A stretch of DNA of 64,000 bases from Saccharothrix tamanrassetensis. GTDB taxonomy: Bacteria; Actinomycetota; Actinomycetes; Mycobacteriales; Pseudonocardiaceae. The stretch spans positions 62,001 through 126,000 of the forward strand of contig NZ_JACHJN010000006.1 of the NCBI RefSeq assembly GCF_014203665.1. Reading direction: 5' to 3'. The notes beneath the pieces were generated by a model, which worked only from the letters and a program-made list of their open reading frames with translations, searched no databases and was not told the origin of the DNA. Every line of letters begins with the position of its first letter. Within the stretch, counting starts at the first letter, position 1. A program made the position numbers and the translations under genes. This document shows, in pieces, positions 54,594-62,688 of the stretch.

Positions 54594-55250
54594 ATGAGCA
54601 GTTCACAACCGTCCGGGGGGTCCGCCCAGGACACCACCTACCGCTGGCTCAAGCAGCACATCGCCACGCTGCCGCCGGATGACGGGACGTTCCTCACCGA
54701 GTCCGGCGTGGCCCAGGCGGCGGGCACCTCGCGCACCCCCGTGCGGGAGGCGCTGCTGCGGCTGGAGGCCGAGGGCTTCCTGCGGATCATGCCCAAGAAG
54801 GGTGCGTTCGTGCCGCCGATCTCGGACGCCGAGGTGCGCGCGGTGATGGAGGCGCGGGCGCTGGTGGAGGACTGGTGCGTGCGCCGGGCGGTGCCGGCCG
54901 GGGAGGCCTTCGCCGCCGAGCTGGACCGGCTGGTGGCCGACCAGGAGAACGCGATCACCGATCCGCTCGGGTTCATCGAGCGCGACCGGGTGTTCCACCG
55001 CACGATCGTGCGGCGGGCCGGCAACCCGGTGCTCGCCGACTTCTACGAGACGTTGCGCGAGCGCCAGGTCCGGATGGGCCTGCGGGCGGTGACCACCAGC
55101 GCCGACCGGTCCCGCCGGGTGCTGGACGAGCACGCCGCGATAGTGGCCGCGCTGCGCACCGGAGACCCCGAGGAGGCGGGCCGCGCGGTCGCCGCCCACC
55201 TCACGAGCACGCTGACCGCGCTGCACCTGTCCGACGCCGGGAGTGCGTGA
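54594..55250 (+). CDS. GntR-family (FadR/FCD subgroup) transcriptional regulator
   Basis: A protein of 218 residues from ATG 54594. The winged helix is typical (LTESGVAQAAGTSRTPVREALLRLEAEGFLRIMPKKG), and the C-terminal FCD domain carries the metal-ligand residues expected for this group (ERDRVFHRTIVRRAGN and HAAIVAALRTGDPEEAGRAV). It heads the operon and overlaps its own promoter site. Its ligand is probably the imported substrate or a breakdown product, making this a substrate-inducible repressor. Stop overlaps the next start (TGATG). Confidence 0.92.
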   Translation: MSSSQPSGGSAQDTTYRWLKQHIATLPPDDGTFLTESGVAQAAGTSRTPVREALLRLEAEGFLRIMPKKGAFVPPISDAEVRAVMEARALVEDWCVRRAVPAGEAFAAELDRLVADQENAITDPLGFIERDRVFHRTIVRRAGNPVLADFYETLRERQVRMGLRAVTTSADRSRRVLDEHAAIVAALRTGDPEEAGRAVAAHLTSTLTALHLSDAGSA

Positions 55251-56668
55251 TGCGCACTGGAGCCGAGTACCTCGCCTCGTTGAAGGACGGTCGTCGGGTC
55301 TACGTGGACGGTGTGGCGGTGGACGACGTCGCGCACCACCCGGCGTTCGCGCCGATCGCGCGGACCATCGCGGAGCTGTTCGACCTCGCCCACGGTCCGG
55401 CGTTCGCGCACGACGGCGTGAACCGGCTGTTCGTGCCGCCGCGCAGCCGTGAGGACCTGACCGCCTTCCGTTCGGCCGCAACGGTCTGGGCGGAGCACAC
55501 GCACGGCTGGGTCGGTCGCAGTCCGGACCACGTGGGCGCGTTCGCCGCCGCGTTCGCCGCGCACCCGGAGGCGTTCGCCGAGAGGCTCGCGCCCAACGTG
55601 GTCGCGTTCCAGCGCCGCGTCGCCGAGCAGAGCCTGTACGTCTCGTACGCGATCGTCCCGCCGCAGGTGTCCCGCGCGACCCCCGCGAGTGCGTGGGAAG
55701 GCGACCTGATCCAGGTCGGCGTCGCCGAGGAGCGCGCTGACGGGATCGTGGTGCGGGGCGCGCAGATGCTGGCCACGGGTGGTGCGGTGGCCGACGAGAT
55801 CCTGGTGTCCTGCATCAAGCCGCTGACCGCCGAGGACACCGACTTCGCGATCAGTTTCGCGGTGCCGGTGGGCGCCGCCGGGCTCAAACTGCATTGCCGC
55901 AGGCCTTACGCGCCGGCTGCGACCAGCCGTTTCGACTACCCGTTGACGTCGCGGTTCGACGAGACGGATGCGTTGTTGGTGTTCGACGACGTGTTCATCC
56001 CGTGGGAGCGGGTGTTCGTCTACCGCGATATCGCGGGTCTGCGTCGCCAGTTCTTCGAGACGGGTGCGCATGTGTTGGGCAACTGGCAGGCGCAGATCCG
56101 GTTCGCGGTGAAGTTGCGGTTCCTGGCCGGTCTGGCGAGGAAGGTCGCTGCGGTCAACGGGGTGGACAGGTTCCCCGGCGTGGTCGAGAAGCTGGGCGAA
56201 CTGGCGTCGCTGACGTCGCTGGTCGAGTCGGCGGTGCTGGCCGCCGAGTACGCCGCGCAGCCCGACGACCAGGGCATGTGGCGGCCGGACGCCCAAGCCC
56301 TGTACGGGGTGATGGGGTTGCAGGCCGAGCTGTACCCGAGGGTGCTGGCGATCCTGCGCGACCTGGTCGGCGGTGGCGTGCTCCAGGTGCCGTCCAGCGT
56401 GGCGGACATGACCAGCGCCGAAACCAGACCGGACATCGACCGGTACGTGCACAGTCCCGGTGTGCCCGCCGAGGAGCGGGTGAAGCTGTTCAAGTTGGTG
56501 TGGGACGCGATCGGCAGCGAGTTCGCCGGGCGTCACCACCAGTACGAGATGTTCTACGCCGGGGCGCCGTTCGTGGCCAAGGGCTACGCGTTCCGCAACT
56601 ACGACTTCGACACCGCGCTCGCGGCGGTCGACTCCTTCCTCGCCTCCTACGACACGGAGACACCATGA
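55250..56668 (+). CDS. Flavin-dependent 4-hydroxyphenylacetate 3-hydroxylase-type monooxygenase (HpaB family)
   Basis: A protein of 472 residues in the HpaB/PvcC fold: RTGAEYLASLKDGRRVYVDG at the N-terminus, SYAIVPPQVSRATP and FDDVFIPWERVFVYRDI in the middle, and VLQVPSSVADMTS then RHHQYEMFYAGAPFVAKGYAF toward the end. These enzymes use reduced FAD from a separate reductase, here probably the one at 57027, to hydroxylate a phenolic ring or similar. Codon use is normal. Adjacent cupin and reductase genes complete a two-component oxygenase set. Confidence 0.92.
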   Translation: MRTGAEYLASLKDGRRVYVDGVAVDDVAHHPAFAPIARTIAELFDLAHGPAFAHDGVNRLFVPPRSREDLTAFRSAATVWAEHTHGWVGRSPDHVGAFAAAFAAHPEAFAERLAPNVVAFQRRVAEQSLYVSYAIVPPQVSRATPASAWEGDLIQVGVAEERADGIVVRGAQMLATGGAVADEILVSCIKPLTAEDTDFAISFAVPVGAAGLKLHCRRPYAPAATSRFDYPLTSRFDETDALLVFDDVFIPWERVFVYRDIAGLRRQFFETGAHVLGNWQAQIRFAVKLRFLAGLARKVAAVNGVDRFPGVVEKLGELASLTSLVESAVLAAEYAAQPDDQGMWRPDAQALYGVMGLQAELYPRVLAILRDLVGGGVLQVPSSVADMTSAETRPDIDRYVHSPGVPAEERVKLFKLVWDAIGSEFAGRHHQYEMFYAGAPFVAKGYAFRNYDFDTALAAVDSFLASYDTETP

Positions 56669-57009
56669 GCAAACCCGAACGCGAGTTCTTCCCCGTCACG
56701 GAGGTCGGGTTCACCGTCTGCCCCGGCGACGACCCCGCCATCACCGAACGGATCCTCGCCCGCGACGACGAAACCGGCGTCGCCACCAGGGTCCTGCGCT
56801 ACGCGCCGGGTGCCGACTCGTCCGCGATGGGCGTGCAGCGACACGACTTCTGGGAAGAGGTCTACATCCTGGAGGGCTCGTTCACCGACCTGACCCTCGG
56901 GCAGACCTTCACCCGAGGGATGTACGCCTGTCGCCCGCCGGGTATGCCGCACGGCCCGTGGCGCACCGACGAGGGGGTCCTGACATTCGAGGTCCGCTAC
57001 CGGACCTGA
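56665..57009 (+). CDS. Cupin-domain protein (ChrR/mononuclear metal type)
   Basis: A protein of 114 residues whose ATG overlaps the oxygenase stop by 4 bp. The cupin metal-binding segments are MGVQRHDFWEEVYILEGSF and, downstream, CRPPGMPHGPWRTDEG, giving His, Glu and His ligands. Small cupins of this kind act as ring-cleaving or isomerising enzymes in catabolic operons, or as sensors. The context suggests that it acts on the hydroxylated product, but the reaction is unknown. Confidence 0.82.
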   Translation: MSKPEREFFPVTEVGFTVCPGDDPAITERILARDDETGVATRVLRYAPGADSSAMGVQRHDFWEEVYILEGSFTDLTLGQTFTRGMYACRPPGMPHGPWRTDEGVLTFEVRYRT

Positions 57010-57026
57010 GCACCCTGGAGGATCCG

Positions 57027-57548
57027 ATGATCCCGGCTACCACCCCCGTCGACCCGTCGACCATGCGCCGCACGATGGGCCGCTTCGCGACCGGCGTCGC
57101 CGTGGTGACCACCCGCGCCGCCGACGGCGCACCGCACGGCATGACCGTCAACTCGCTCACCTCCGTCTCCCTCGAACCGCCACTGCTGCTGGTGTGCCTC
57201 ACCACCGGCGCACGCAGCACCGAAGCCGTCGTCTCGGCCGGCCGGTTCGCGGTCAACATCCTGTCCAGCCGCCAGGAACACCTGGCGCTGCGCTTCGCCC
57301 GCCGCGGCGAGGACCACTTCGCGGGCCTCGACGTGACCCACGGCCGGCACCGCGTCCCGGTGATCCCGGACGCGTTCGCCCACCTCGAGTGCGACGTCGA
57401 ACGCCACTTCACCGCGGGCGACCACGTCGTGGTCGTCGGCCACGTGCGGGACGTGTGCGAGCGCGACGGCGAGCCGCTGGGCTTCCTGCGCGGCAGGTTC
57501 AGCGACGTGCTGGACCGCGGGCACGCGCCCGCGCCCTGGATCTCCTGA
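57027..57548 (+). CDS. Flavin reductase (HpaC/FRED type) partner of the monooxygenase
   Basis: A protein of 173 residues from ATG 57027 (CTGGAGG upstream). The family pattern is RFATGVAVVTTRAADGAPHGMTVNSLTSVSLEPPLLLVCL, then FAVNILSSRQEHLALRFA. It supplies reduced flavin from NAD(P)H to the HpaB-like oxygenase. Gene order oxygenase-cupin-reductase is compact, with an 18-bp gap after the cupin. Confidence 0.93.
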   Translation: MIPATTPVDPSTMRRTMGRFATGVAVVTTRAADGAPHGMTVNSLTSVSLEPPLLLVCLTTGARSTEAVVSAGRFAVNILSSRQEHLALRFARRGEDHFAGLDVTHGRHRVPVIPDAFAHLECDVERHFTAGDHVVVVGHVRDVCERDGEPLGFLRGRFSDVLDRGHAPAPWIS

Positions 57549-57576
57549 CAAGTCCCGCCCAGGACCTCCCTCGAAG

Positions 57577-59076
57577 ATGCGAGGTTTCTTCGCCATGCCC
57601 GAGAACTCCCCCCTGCCGCTGCCGCAGCGGCTCGACATCCCGATGAGCGACGGCGCCGTGCTGTCCGCGCTGCGCTACCCGGGCGGCACCTCGCCCTCGC
57701 CGGTCGTCGTGACGATCACCCCGTACCGCAAGGAAGCCGCGCAGAACGCCGACCTCGTGGCGGCGGTGCTGGACGCGGGTTACAACGTGGTGGTCGCGGA
57801 CGTGCGCGGCTTCGGCGGCTCGACCGGCCCCTACCACGGCGTGCTGTCCGAACGCGAGGCCCGCGACAGCGCGGAGCTGCTGGAATGGTTGGCGGACCAG
57901 GACTTCTGCGACGGCCGCACGGCCATGGTCGGCGGATCGTACTGCGGCATCAACCAGTTGTCGGCCGCCGTGCGACGGCCGCGCGGGCTTCGCTGCATCG
58001 CACCGTGGATCGCGCCGACCGACACCTACCGGGACATGTGGAAGCGCGGCGGCATCCCGTCGCACACCGCGTGGGGCGCGCGGACGTTCCTCAACGCCCA
58101 ACGAGACCAGACCCGCCGGGACGGCCTGCGGCACTTCTACACCGAGCTGGTGGACGAGCCGTTCGACACGGAACTGTTCCACCGCATCGACTTCGCGAAC
58201 CTGGACGTACCCGCGCTGTTCATCGGCGGGTGGCAGGACTACTTCCTGCGCGGCACCGTGCGCGGCTTCCGCCAGGCTGCGGGCCCGAAGCGGCTGCTGG
58301 TGGGCAACTGGAGCCACGAACCGTTCCTCGGCCCGGAACTTCGTGCCGAACTGGTCGGCTGGCTGGACTTCTGGTTGCGGGACGGGAACGACAGCTCCAC
58401 CGACACCCACACCGACGACAGCACGAATACCGGCACCGACTACCTCACGGACAACGTCCGGCTCTCGGTCTTCGGCACCGACGAGTGGACGTCGCACGCG
58501 GGCTGGCCCGAGCCCGACCTGACCCGCTGGGAACCGGTCGCCGAGCCCACGACGGTCGACGTGGCCGCGAGCCTGCTCAGCGTGCCGCCCGCGCCGCCGA
58601 CCCCGGTGGATGTGCTGGTCGACCTGGCCACCGAGTCCGGGATGCGGCTGTGGGGCGAGTCCGCGACCTTCGACCTGCCGATCGACGAACCGACCGGACT
58701 GCTCGGCCACGTCGGCCTGACCGCCGTGCTGTCCGTGGACGGCTGCGACGACGTAGACCTGCACGCCCGCATCTCGGTGGTCCGGGCCGGCGAGGTCCAC
58801 CAGGTCACCGAGGGCCGGCTGCGCGCCTCGCACCGGGCCGTGGACCCCGCCCGCAGCGAGCCCGGAGTCCCGTGGCACCCGCACGACCGCGCGGAGAAGC
58901 TGCCGCAGGGCGAGCCGGTCACGCTCGAGGTGGAGGTCTACCCCGTGCACCTGCGCCTGGAACCGGGCGACGCGCTGCGCCTGGGCGTCACGGTCACCCG
59001 GGCCGACGAGTCCGGGACGCCCGCCACCGCCACCTTGCTGCCCGGCACGGTCGTGCTGCTGCCCGGGAGCCGGTGA
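57577..59076 (+). CDS. CocE/NonD-type hydrolase (peptidase S15/X-Pro dipeptidyl fold)
   Basis: A protein of 499 residues from ATG 57577; ATG 57595 is an alternative. The catalytic Ser is S121 in VGGSYCGINQL. The Asp lies in FIGGWQDYFLRGTV and the His in GNWSHEPFLGP, so the alpha/beta-hydrolase triad is complete. The C-terminal jelly-roll of CocE-like enzymes follows from about 320. A low-complexity Asp/Thr/Ser insert (SSTDTHTDDSTNTGTD) separates the domains and is unusual. It probably splits an ester or amide; no signal peptide, so it acts on imported material. Confidence 0.88.
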   Translation: MRGFFAMPENSPLPLPQRLDIPMSDGAVLSALRYPGGTSPSPVVVTITPYRKEAAQNADLVAAVLDAGYNVVVADVRGFGGSTGPYHGVLSEREARDSAELLEWLADQDFCDGRTAMVGGSYCGINQLSAAVRRPRGLRCIAPWIAPTDTYRDMWKRGGIPSHTAWGARTFLNAQRDQTRRDGLRHFYTELVDEPFDTELFHRIDFANLDVPALFIGGWQDYFLRGTVRGFRQAAGPKRLLVGNWSHEPFLGPELRAELVGWLDFWLRDGNDSSTDTHTDDSTNTGTDYLTDNVRLSVFGTDEWTSHAGWPEPDLTRWEPVAEPTTVDVAASLLSVPPAPPTPVDVLVDLATESGMRLWGESATFDLPIDEPTGLLGHVGLTAVLSVDGCDDVDLHARISVVRAGEVHQVTEGRLRASHRAVDPARSEPGVPWHPHDRAEKLPQGEPVTLEVEVYPVHLRLEPGDALRLGVTVTRADESGTPATATLLPGTVVLLPGSR

Positions 59077-60017
59077 TGCTCCGCCTGGTCGGCGGACGGC
59101 TGCTGTGGTCGGTGCCGCTGCTGGTCGTGCTGTCCGCGCTGACGTTCCTGCTGGCGTGGCTGACGCCCGGCGACGCCGCCCGCGTGGTGCTCGGCACCGA
59201 CACCGATCCCGCCGCGTACGCGCGGGTCCGGTCCCAGCTCGGGCTGGACCGGTCGCTGCCGGAGCAGTACGGGACGTGGCTGGCCGGCGCGGTGCGCGGC
59301 GACCTGGGCCGTTCGCTGTTCACCGGCGAGTCGGTCGCCGCGGTGGTGGACTCCCGGCTGGCCGTGAGCCTGTCGCTGCTCCTGCTGTCCGCCCTGGTGA
59401 TCGCCGTGGTGGGCGTCGCCGTCGGCCTGGTCGGGGCGTTGCGCGGCGGGGTGGTGGGACGTGCGCTGGACGGCCTGTCGGTGGTCGCGATGAGCGTGCC
59501 GACGCCGTGGCTCGGCCTGGTGCTGGTCGTGGTGTTCGCGGTGAACCTGGCGTGGTTCCCGGTCACCGGCTACGTGCCGGCGGCGCAGTCTCCGGGCGGG
59601 TGGGCGCTGTCGCTCGCGCTGCCGGTGGTGTGCCTGGCGGCGGGTGGGATCGCGGTGATCGCCAAGCAGGTGCGCGGCGCGGTGGTGGAGGTGCTGGGGC
59701 GTGCCTACGTGCGGGCGCTGCGCGCCAACGGGCTGCCCGCGCGGCGGATCATCTGCCGGCACGTGGCCAAGAACGCCGCCCTGCCGGTGGTCACGGTGTT
59801 CGGCGTGGTGCTGATCGGCCTGCTCGGCGGGTCGATCGTGGTGGAGCAGCTGTTCGCGCTGCCCGGCCTCGGCCAGCTCACCGTCACCGCCGCCGCCCAG
59901 CACGACCTGCCCGTCCTGCAAGGGGTGGTGCTCTGCTTCACGGTCCTGGTGGTCGTGGTGAACCTGCTGGTCGACCTGGTCACCGGCTGGCTGAGCCCCC
60001 GTGCGGTGACCCGGTGA
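59076..60017 (+). CDS. Dpp/Opp-type ABC transporter permease (DppB)
   Basis: A protein of 313 residues whose ATG overlaps the hydrolase TGA by 1 bp. The family N-terminus (LRLVGGRLLWSVPLLVVLSALTFLLAW), the DppB-specific RSQLGLDRSLPEQYGTWLAGAVRGDLGRSL, and the EAA loop (YVRALRANGLPARRIICRHVAKNAALPV) are all present. Six membrane segments are visible. It forms the channel with the permease half of the next protein. Confidence 0.94.
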   Translation: MLRLVGGRLLWSVPLLVVLSALTFLLAWLTPGDAARVVLGTDTDPAAYARVRSQLGLDRSLPEQYGTWLAGAVRGDLGRSLFTGESVAAVVDSRLAVSLSLLLLSALVIAVVGVAVGLVGALRGGVVGRALDGLSVVAMSVPTPWLGLVLVVVFAVNLAWFPVTGYVPAAQSPGGWALSLALPVVCLAAGGIAVIAKQVRGAVVEVLGRAYVRALRANGLPARRIICRHVAKNAALPVVTVFGVVLIGLLGGSIVVEQLFALPGLGQLTVTAAAQHDLPVLQGVVLCFTVLVVVVNLLVDLVTGWLSPRAVTR

Positions 60018-61882
60018 ACGCGTGGCGCGCGGTCGCGGGCCGACCGCTCGGCGCGATCTGCCTGGCGTGGCTGGGGCTGGTCGTCCTGGCCTGTGCCGGC
60101 GCCGACCTGATCGCACCCCACCACCCGCAGGAGCAGGACCTGTCGTCCGTCTACAGCGGACCGACGTGGGCGCACTGGCTCGGCACCGACCAGCTGGGCC
60201 GCGACATCCTCAGCCGGGTGCTGCACGGCGGCCGGGTGAGCCTGCTCGTGGTCGGCCAGGCGTTGGCCGCCTACCTGGTGCTGGGCTGCGCGGCGGGCGT
60301 GCTCGCGGGCTACCGGCGCGGACTGCTGGACCGGGTCGTGCTGCGGCTCGGCGACCTGGCGCTGTCCATGCCCGCCGTGGTGATCCTGCTGGTCGTGCTG
60401 GCGATCTTCCCGCACGACGAGTCGGCCGCCATGATCACGCTCGGCGCGCTGTCCGCCGCCGGGCTGGCCAGGGTGGTGCGGGCGTCGACGGTGGCCGTGC
60501 GCGAGGAGCCGTTCGTGGCGGCGGCGCGGGTCGCGGGCCTGAGCACGTTCCGCATCCTCGGCCGGCACGTGCTGCCCTCGGTCATCGGCCCGGTGATCTC
60601 GCTGGTCGCCCTGGTCGCGGGTTCGGCGCTGCTGGTGGAGGCCTCACTGGGGTTCCTCGGCCTGGGGGTGCAGCCGCCGGAGCCGAGCTGGGGCGGGCTG
60701 ATCGCCGAGGCGTCCCAGGCGATCTACCGCCAGCCGTGGCTGCTGGTGCCCAGCGGCGGGGTGGTGGCGCTGACGGCCGTCGCGTGCGCGGTCCTCGGCG
60801 ACGTCCTGCGGGACGCCACGGACGACCGCACGAGCCGGGAACCGTTGTCCTGGAGGCGGATGCGCACGCAGGTCACCCGGCGCCCCGGTGAGCCGCCGGA
60901 CGAGGCCGCGGTGCTGTCGGTGCGCGGGCTGTCCGTGCGGTTGGCCGACGGCACCGCACTCGTCGACGACGTGGCCTTCGACGTGCACCCCGGCACCGCG
61001 CTGGGACTGGTCGGGGAATCGGGCTGCGGCAAGACCATGACGGTGTCCGCGGTGCTGCGCCTGCTGCCGCCGGGCGCGGTGGTCGAAGCCGCTGAGGTGC
61101 GGTTCGCCGGACAGGACCTGCTGTCCCTGGACGAACGCGGCATGTCCCGCGTGCGGGGCGGCGGTATCGGCTACATCGCCCAGGACCCGGTGGCCAGCCT
61201 GGACCCGCTGTTCACGGTGGGCGACCAGCTCACCGAAGCCGTGCGGCACCACAACCGGGGCGCGACCCGTGCGGAGGTGCGGCGGCGGGTCGTCGACCTG
61301 CTGGAGGCCGTCCACCTGCCCGACCCGCCCGGCGTGATGGCGGAGTACCCGCACCAGCTCTCCGGCGGGATGGCGCAGCGGGTGGCGATCGCGCGGGCGC
61401 TGGCGGGCGAGCCGCGGGTGCTCATCGCCGACGAACCGACCACCGCCCTGGACGTCACCGTGCAGGCGGAGATCCTCGACCTGTTGCGGGAGTTGCGGGA
61501 CCGCACCGGCATGGCGCTGATCCTGGTCACCCACGACTGGGGCGTGGTCGCGGACACCTGCGACACGGCCGTGGTCATGTACGCCGGTCAGGTGGTCGAG
61601 CAGACCTCCGTGCAGCGGGTGTTCGAAGCACCCCGCCACCCGTACACGGAAGCGCTGCTCGCGGCCGACCCGAACGCGGCCGTGCCCGGCACCCGACTGC
61701 CCGTGCTGCCCGGTTCGGTGCCCGCTCCCGGCCACTGGCCCGACGGCTGCCGGTTCGCGCCGCGCTGCGCGTTCGCGACCGCCGAGTGCGCGGGTCCGGT
61801 GGCGATGACCGCCGAACCGATGCGCGGCAGCTACCGCTGCGTGCACCCGCGGCACGGCACGACGACGGGAGCCCGACGATGA
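60014..61882 (+). CDS. Fused Dpp-type permease (DppC) and ATPase (DppD)
   Basis: A protein of 622 residues. Residues 1-275 are a DppC permease (LGTDQLGRDILSRVLHGGRVSL and the EAA loop FVAAARVAGLSTFRILGRHVLPSV). A charged linker leads to an ABC ATPase from about 300: Walker A GLVGESGCGKTMTVSAVL, signature LSGGMAQRVAIARALAGEP, Walker B VLIADEPTTALDVTV, and the C-terminal oligopeptide-transporter tail CRFAPRCAFATAEC. Fusions of these two parts are known in actinomycetes. There is no stop between the halves. It overlaps its neighbours by 4 bp. Confidence 0.94.
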   Translation: MNAWRAVAGRPLGAICLAWLGLVVLACAGADLIAPHHPQEQDLSSVYSGPTWAHWLGTDQLGRDILSRVLHGGRVSLLVVGQALAAYLVLGCAAGVLAGYRRGLLDRVVLRLGDLALSMPAVVILLVVLAIFPHDESAAMITLGALSAAGLARVVRASTVAVREEPFVAAARVAGLSTFRILGRHVLPSVIGPVISLVALVAGSALLVEASLGFLGLGVQPPEPSWGGLIAEASQAIYRQPWLLVPSGGVVALTAVACAVLGDVLRDATDDRTSREPLSWRRMRTQVTRRPGEPPDEAAVLSVRGLSVRLADGTALVDDVAFDVHPGTALGLVGESGCGKTMTVSAVLRLLPPGAVVEAAEVRFAGQDLLSLDERGMSRVRGGGIGYIAQDPVASLDPLFTVGDQLTEAVRHHNRGATRAEVRRRVVDLLEAVHLPDPPGVMAEYPHQLSGGMAQRVAIARALAGEPRVLIADEPTTALDVTVQAEILDLLRELRDRTGMALILVTHDWGVVADTCDTAVVMYAGQVVEQTSVQRVFEAPRHPYTEALLAADPNAAVPGTRLPVLPGSVPAPGHWPDGCRFAPRCAFATAECAGPVAMTAEPMRGSYRCVHPRHGTTTGARR

Positions 61883-62673
61883 GGCCGTTGCTCGACATCG
61901 CGAACCTCGAAGTGCGCTACGGCGACGCGTTGGCGTTGAGCGACGTCTCGCTGTCCGTGCGGTCCGGTCAGACCGTCGGCCTGGTGGGGGAGTCCGGGTC
62001 CGGCAAGACGACCCTCGGCAAGGCCGTGCTCGGCCTGGTGCCGGTGTCGCAGGGCGAGATCCGACTGGACGGCAAAGAGATCACCGACCTGGGGGTCAAG
62101 GAGCGGCGTGCGCTCAGCGGCCGGATCCAGGTGGTGTTCCAGAACCCGTACTCGTCGTTCAACCCCCGCCGCACCATCGGCCAGGCCGTCGCGGAAACCC
62201 TGCCCAAGGGCACCCCTCGGGACGAGGCGCGGGAACGCGTCGGCGCGATGCTCGACCGGGTGGGCGTCGACCGGGACGCCGCGCACCGCTACCCCGGCCA
62301 GTTCTCCGGCGGCCAGCTCCAGCGGATCGCCATCGCCCGCGCCCTGATGCCCGACCCGCGCCTGCTGATCTGCGACGAGGCGGTGAGCGCGCTGGACCTG
62401 TCGGTGCAGGCCCACGTGCTGAACCTGCTCGCCGACCTGCGTGCCGAGCGCGGCCTGTCCTACCTGTTCATCACCCACGACCTCGCGGTGGTCCGGCACC
62501 TCGCGGACCGCGTCGTGGTGCTGCGCCGCGGGGAGGTCGTGGAGTCGGGCCGGGTGGACGACGTCTGCGAGACCCCGCGCCACCCGTACACGCGGGCGCT
62601 GCTCGCCGCCGCGCCCGTGCCCGACCCCGTCGCGCAGGCCCGCCGCCGCGCCGAGCGCCGTGCCCTCGCCTGA
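61879..62673 (+). CDS. Dpp/Opp-type ABC transporter ATPase (DppF)
   Basis: A protein of 264 residues. Walker A is GESGSGKTTLGKAVL, the Q-loop is VFQNPYSSFNPRRT, the signature is FSGGQLQRIAIARALMPDP and Walker B is LLICDEAVSALDLSV. The tail RHPYTRALLAA is typical of the DppF subunit. It is the second ATPase of the transporter and is coupled to the fused protein by a 4-bp overlap. Confidence 0.94.
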   Translation: MRPLLDIANLEVRYGDALALSDVSLSVRSGQTVGLVGESGSGKTTLGKAVLGLVPVSQGEIRLDGKEITDLGVKERRALSGRIQVVFQNPYSSFNPRRTIGQAVAETLPKGTPRDEARERVGAMLDRVGVDRDAAHRYPGQFSGGQLQRIAIARALMPDPRLLICDEAVSALDLSVQAHVLNLLADLRAERGLSYLFITHDLAVVRHLADRVVVLRRGEVVESGRVDDVCETPRHPYTRALLAAAPVPDPVAQARRRAERRALA

Positions 62674-62688
62674 GAAAGGACTCCTCCG

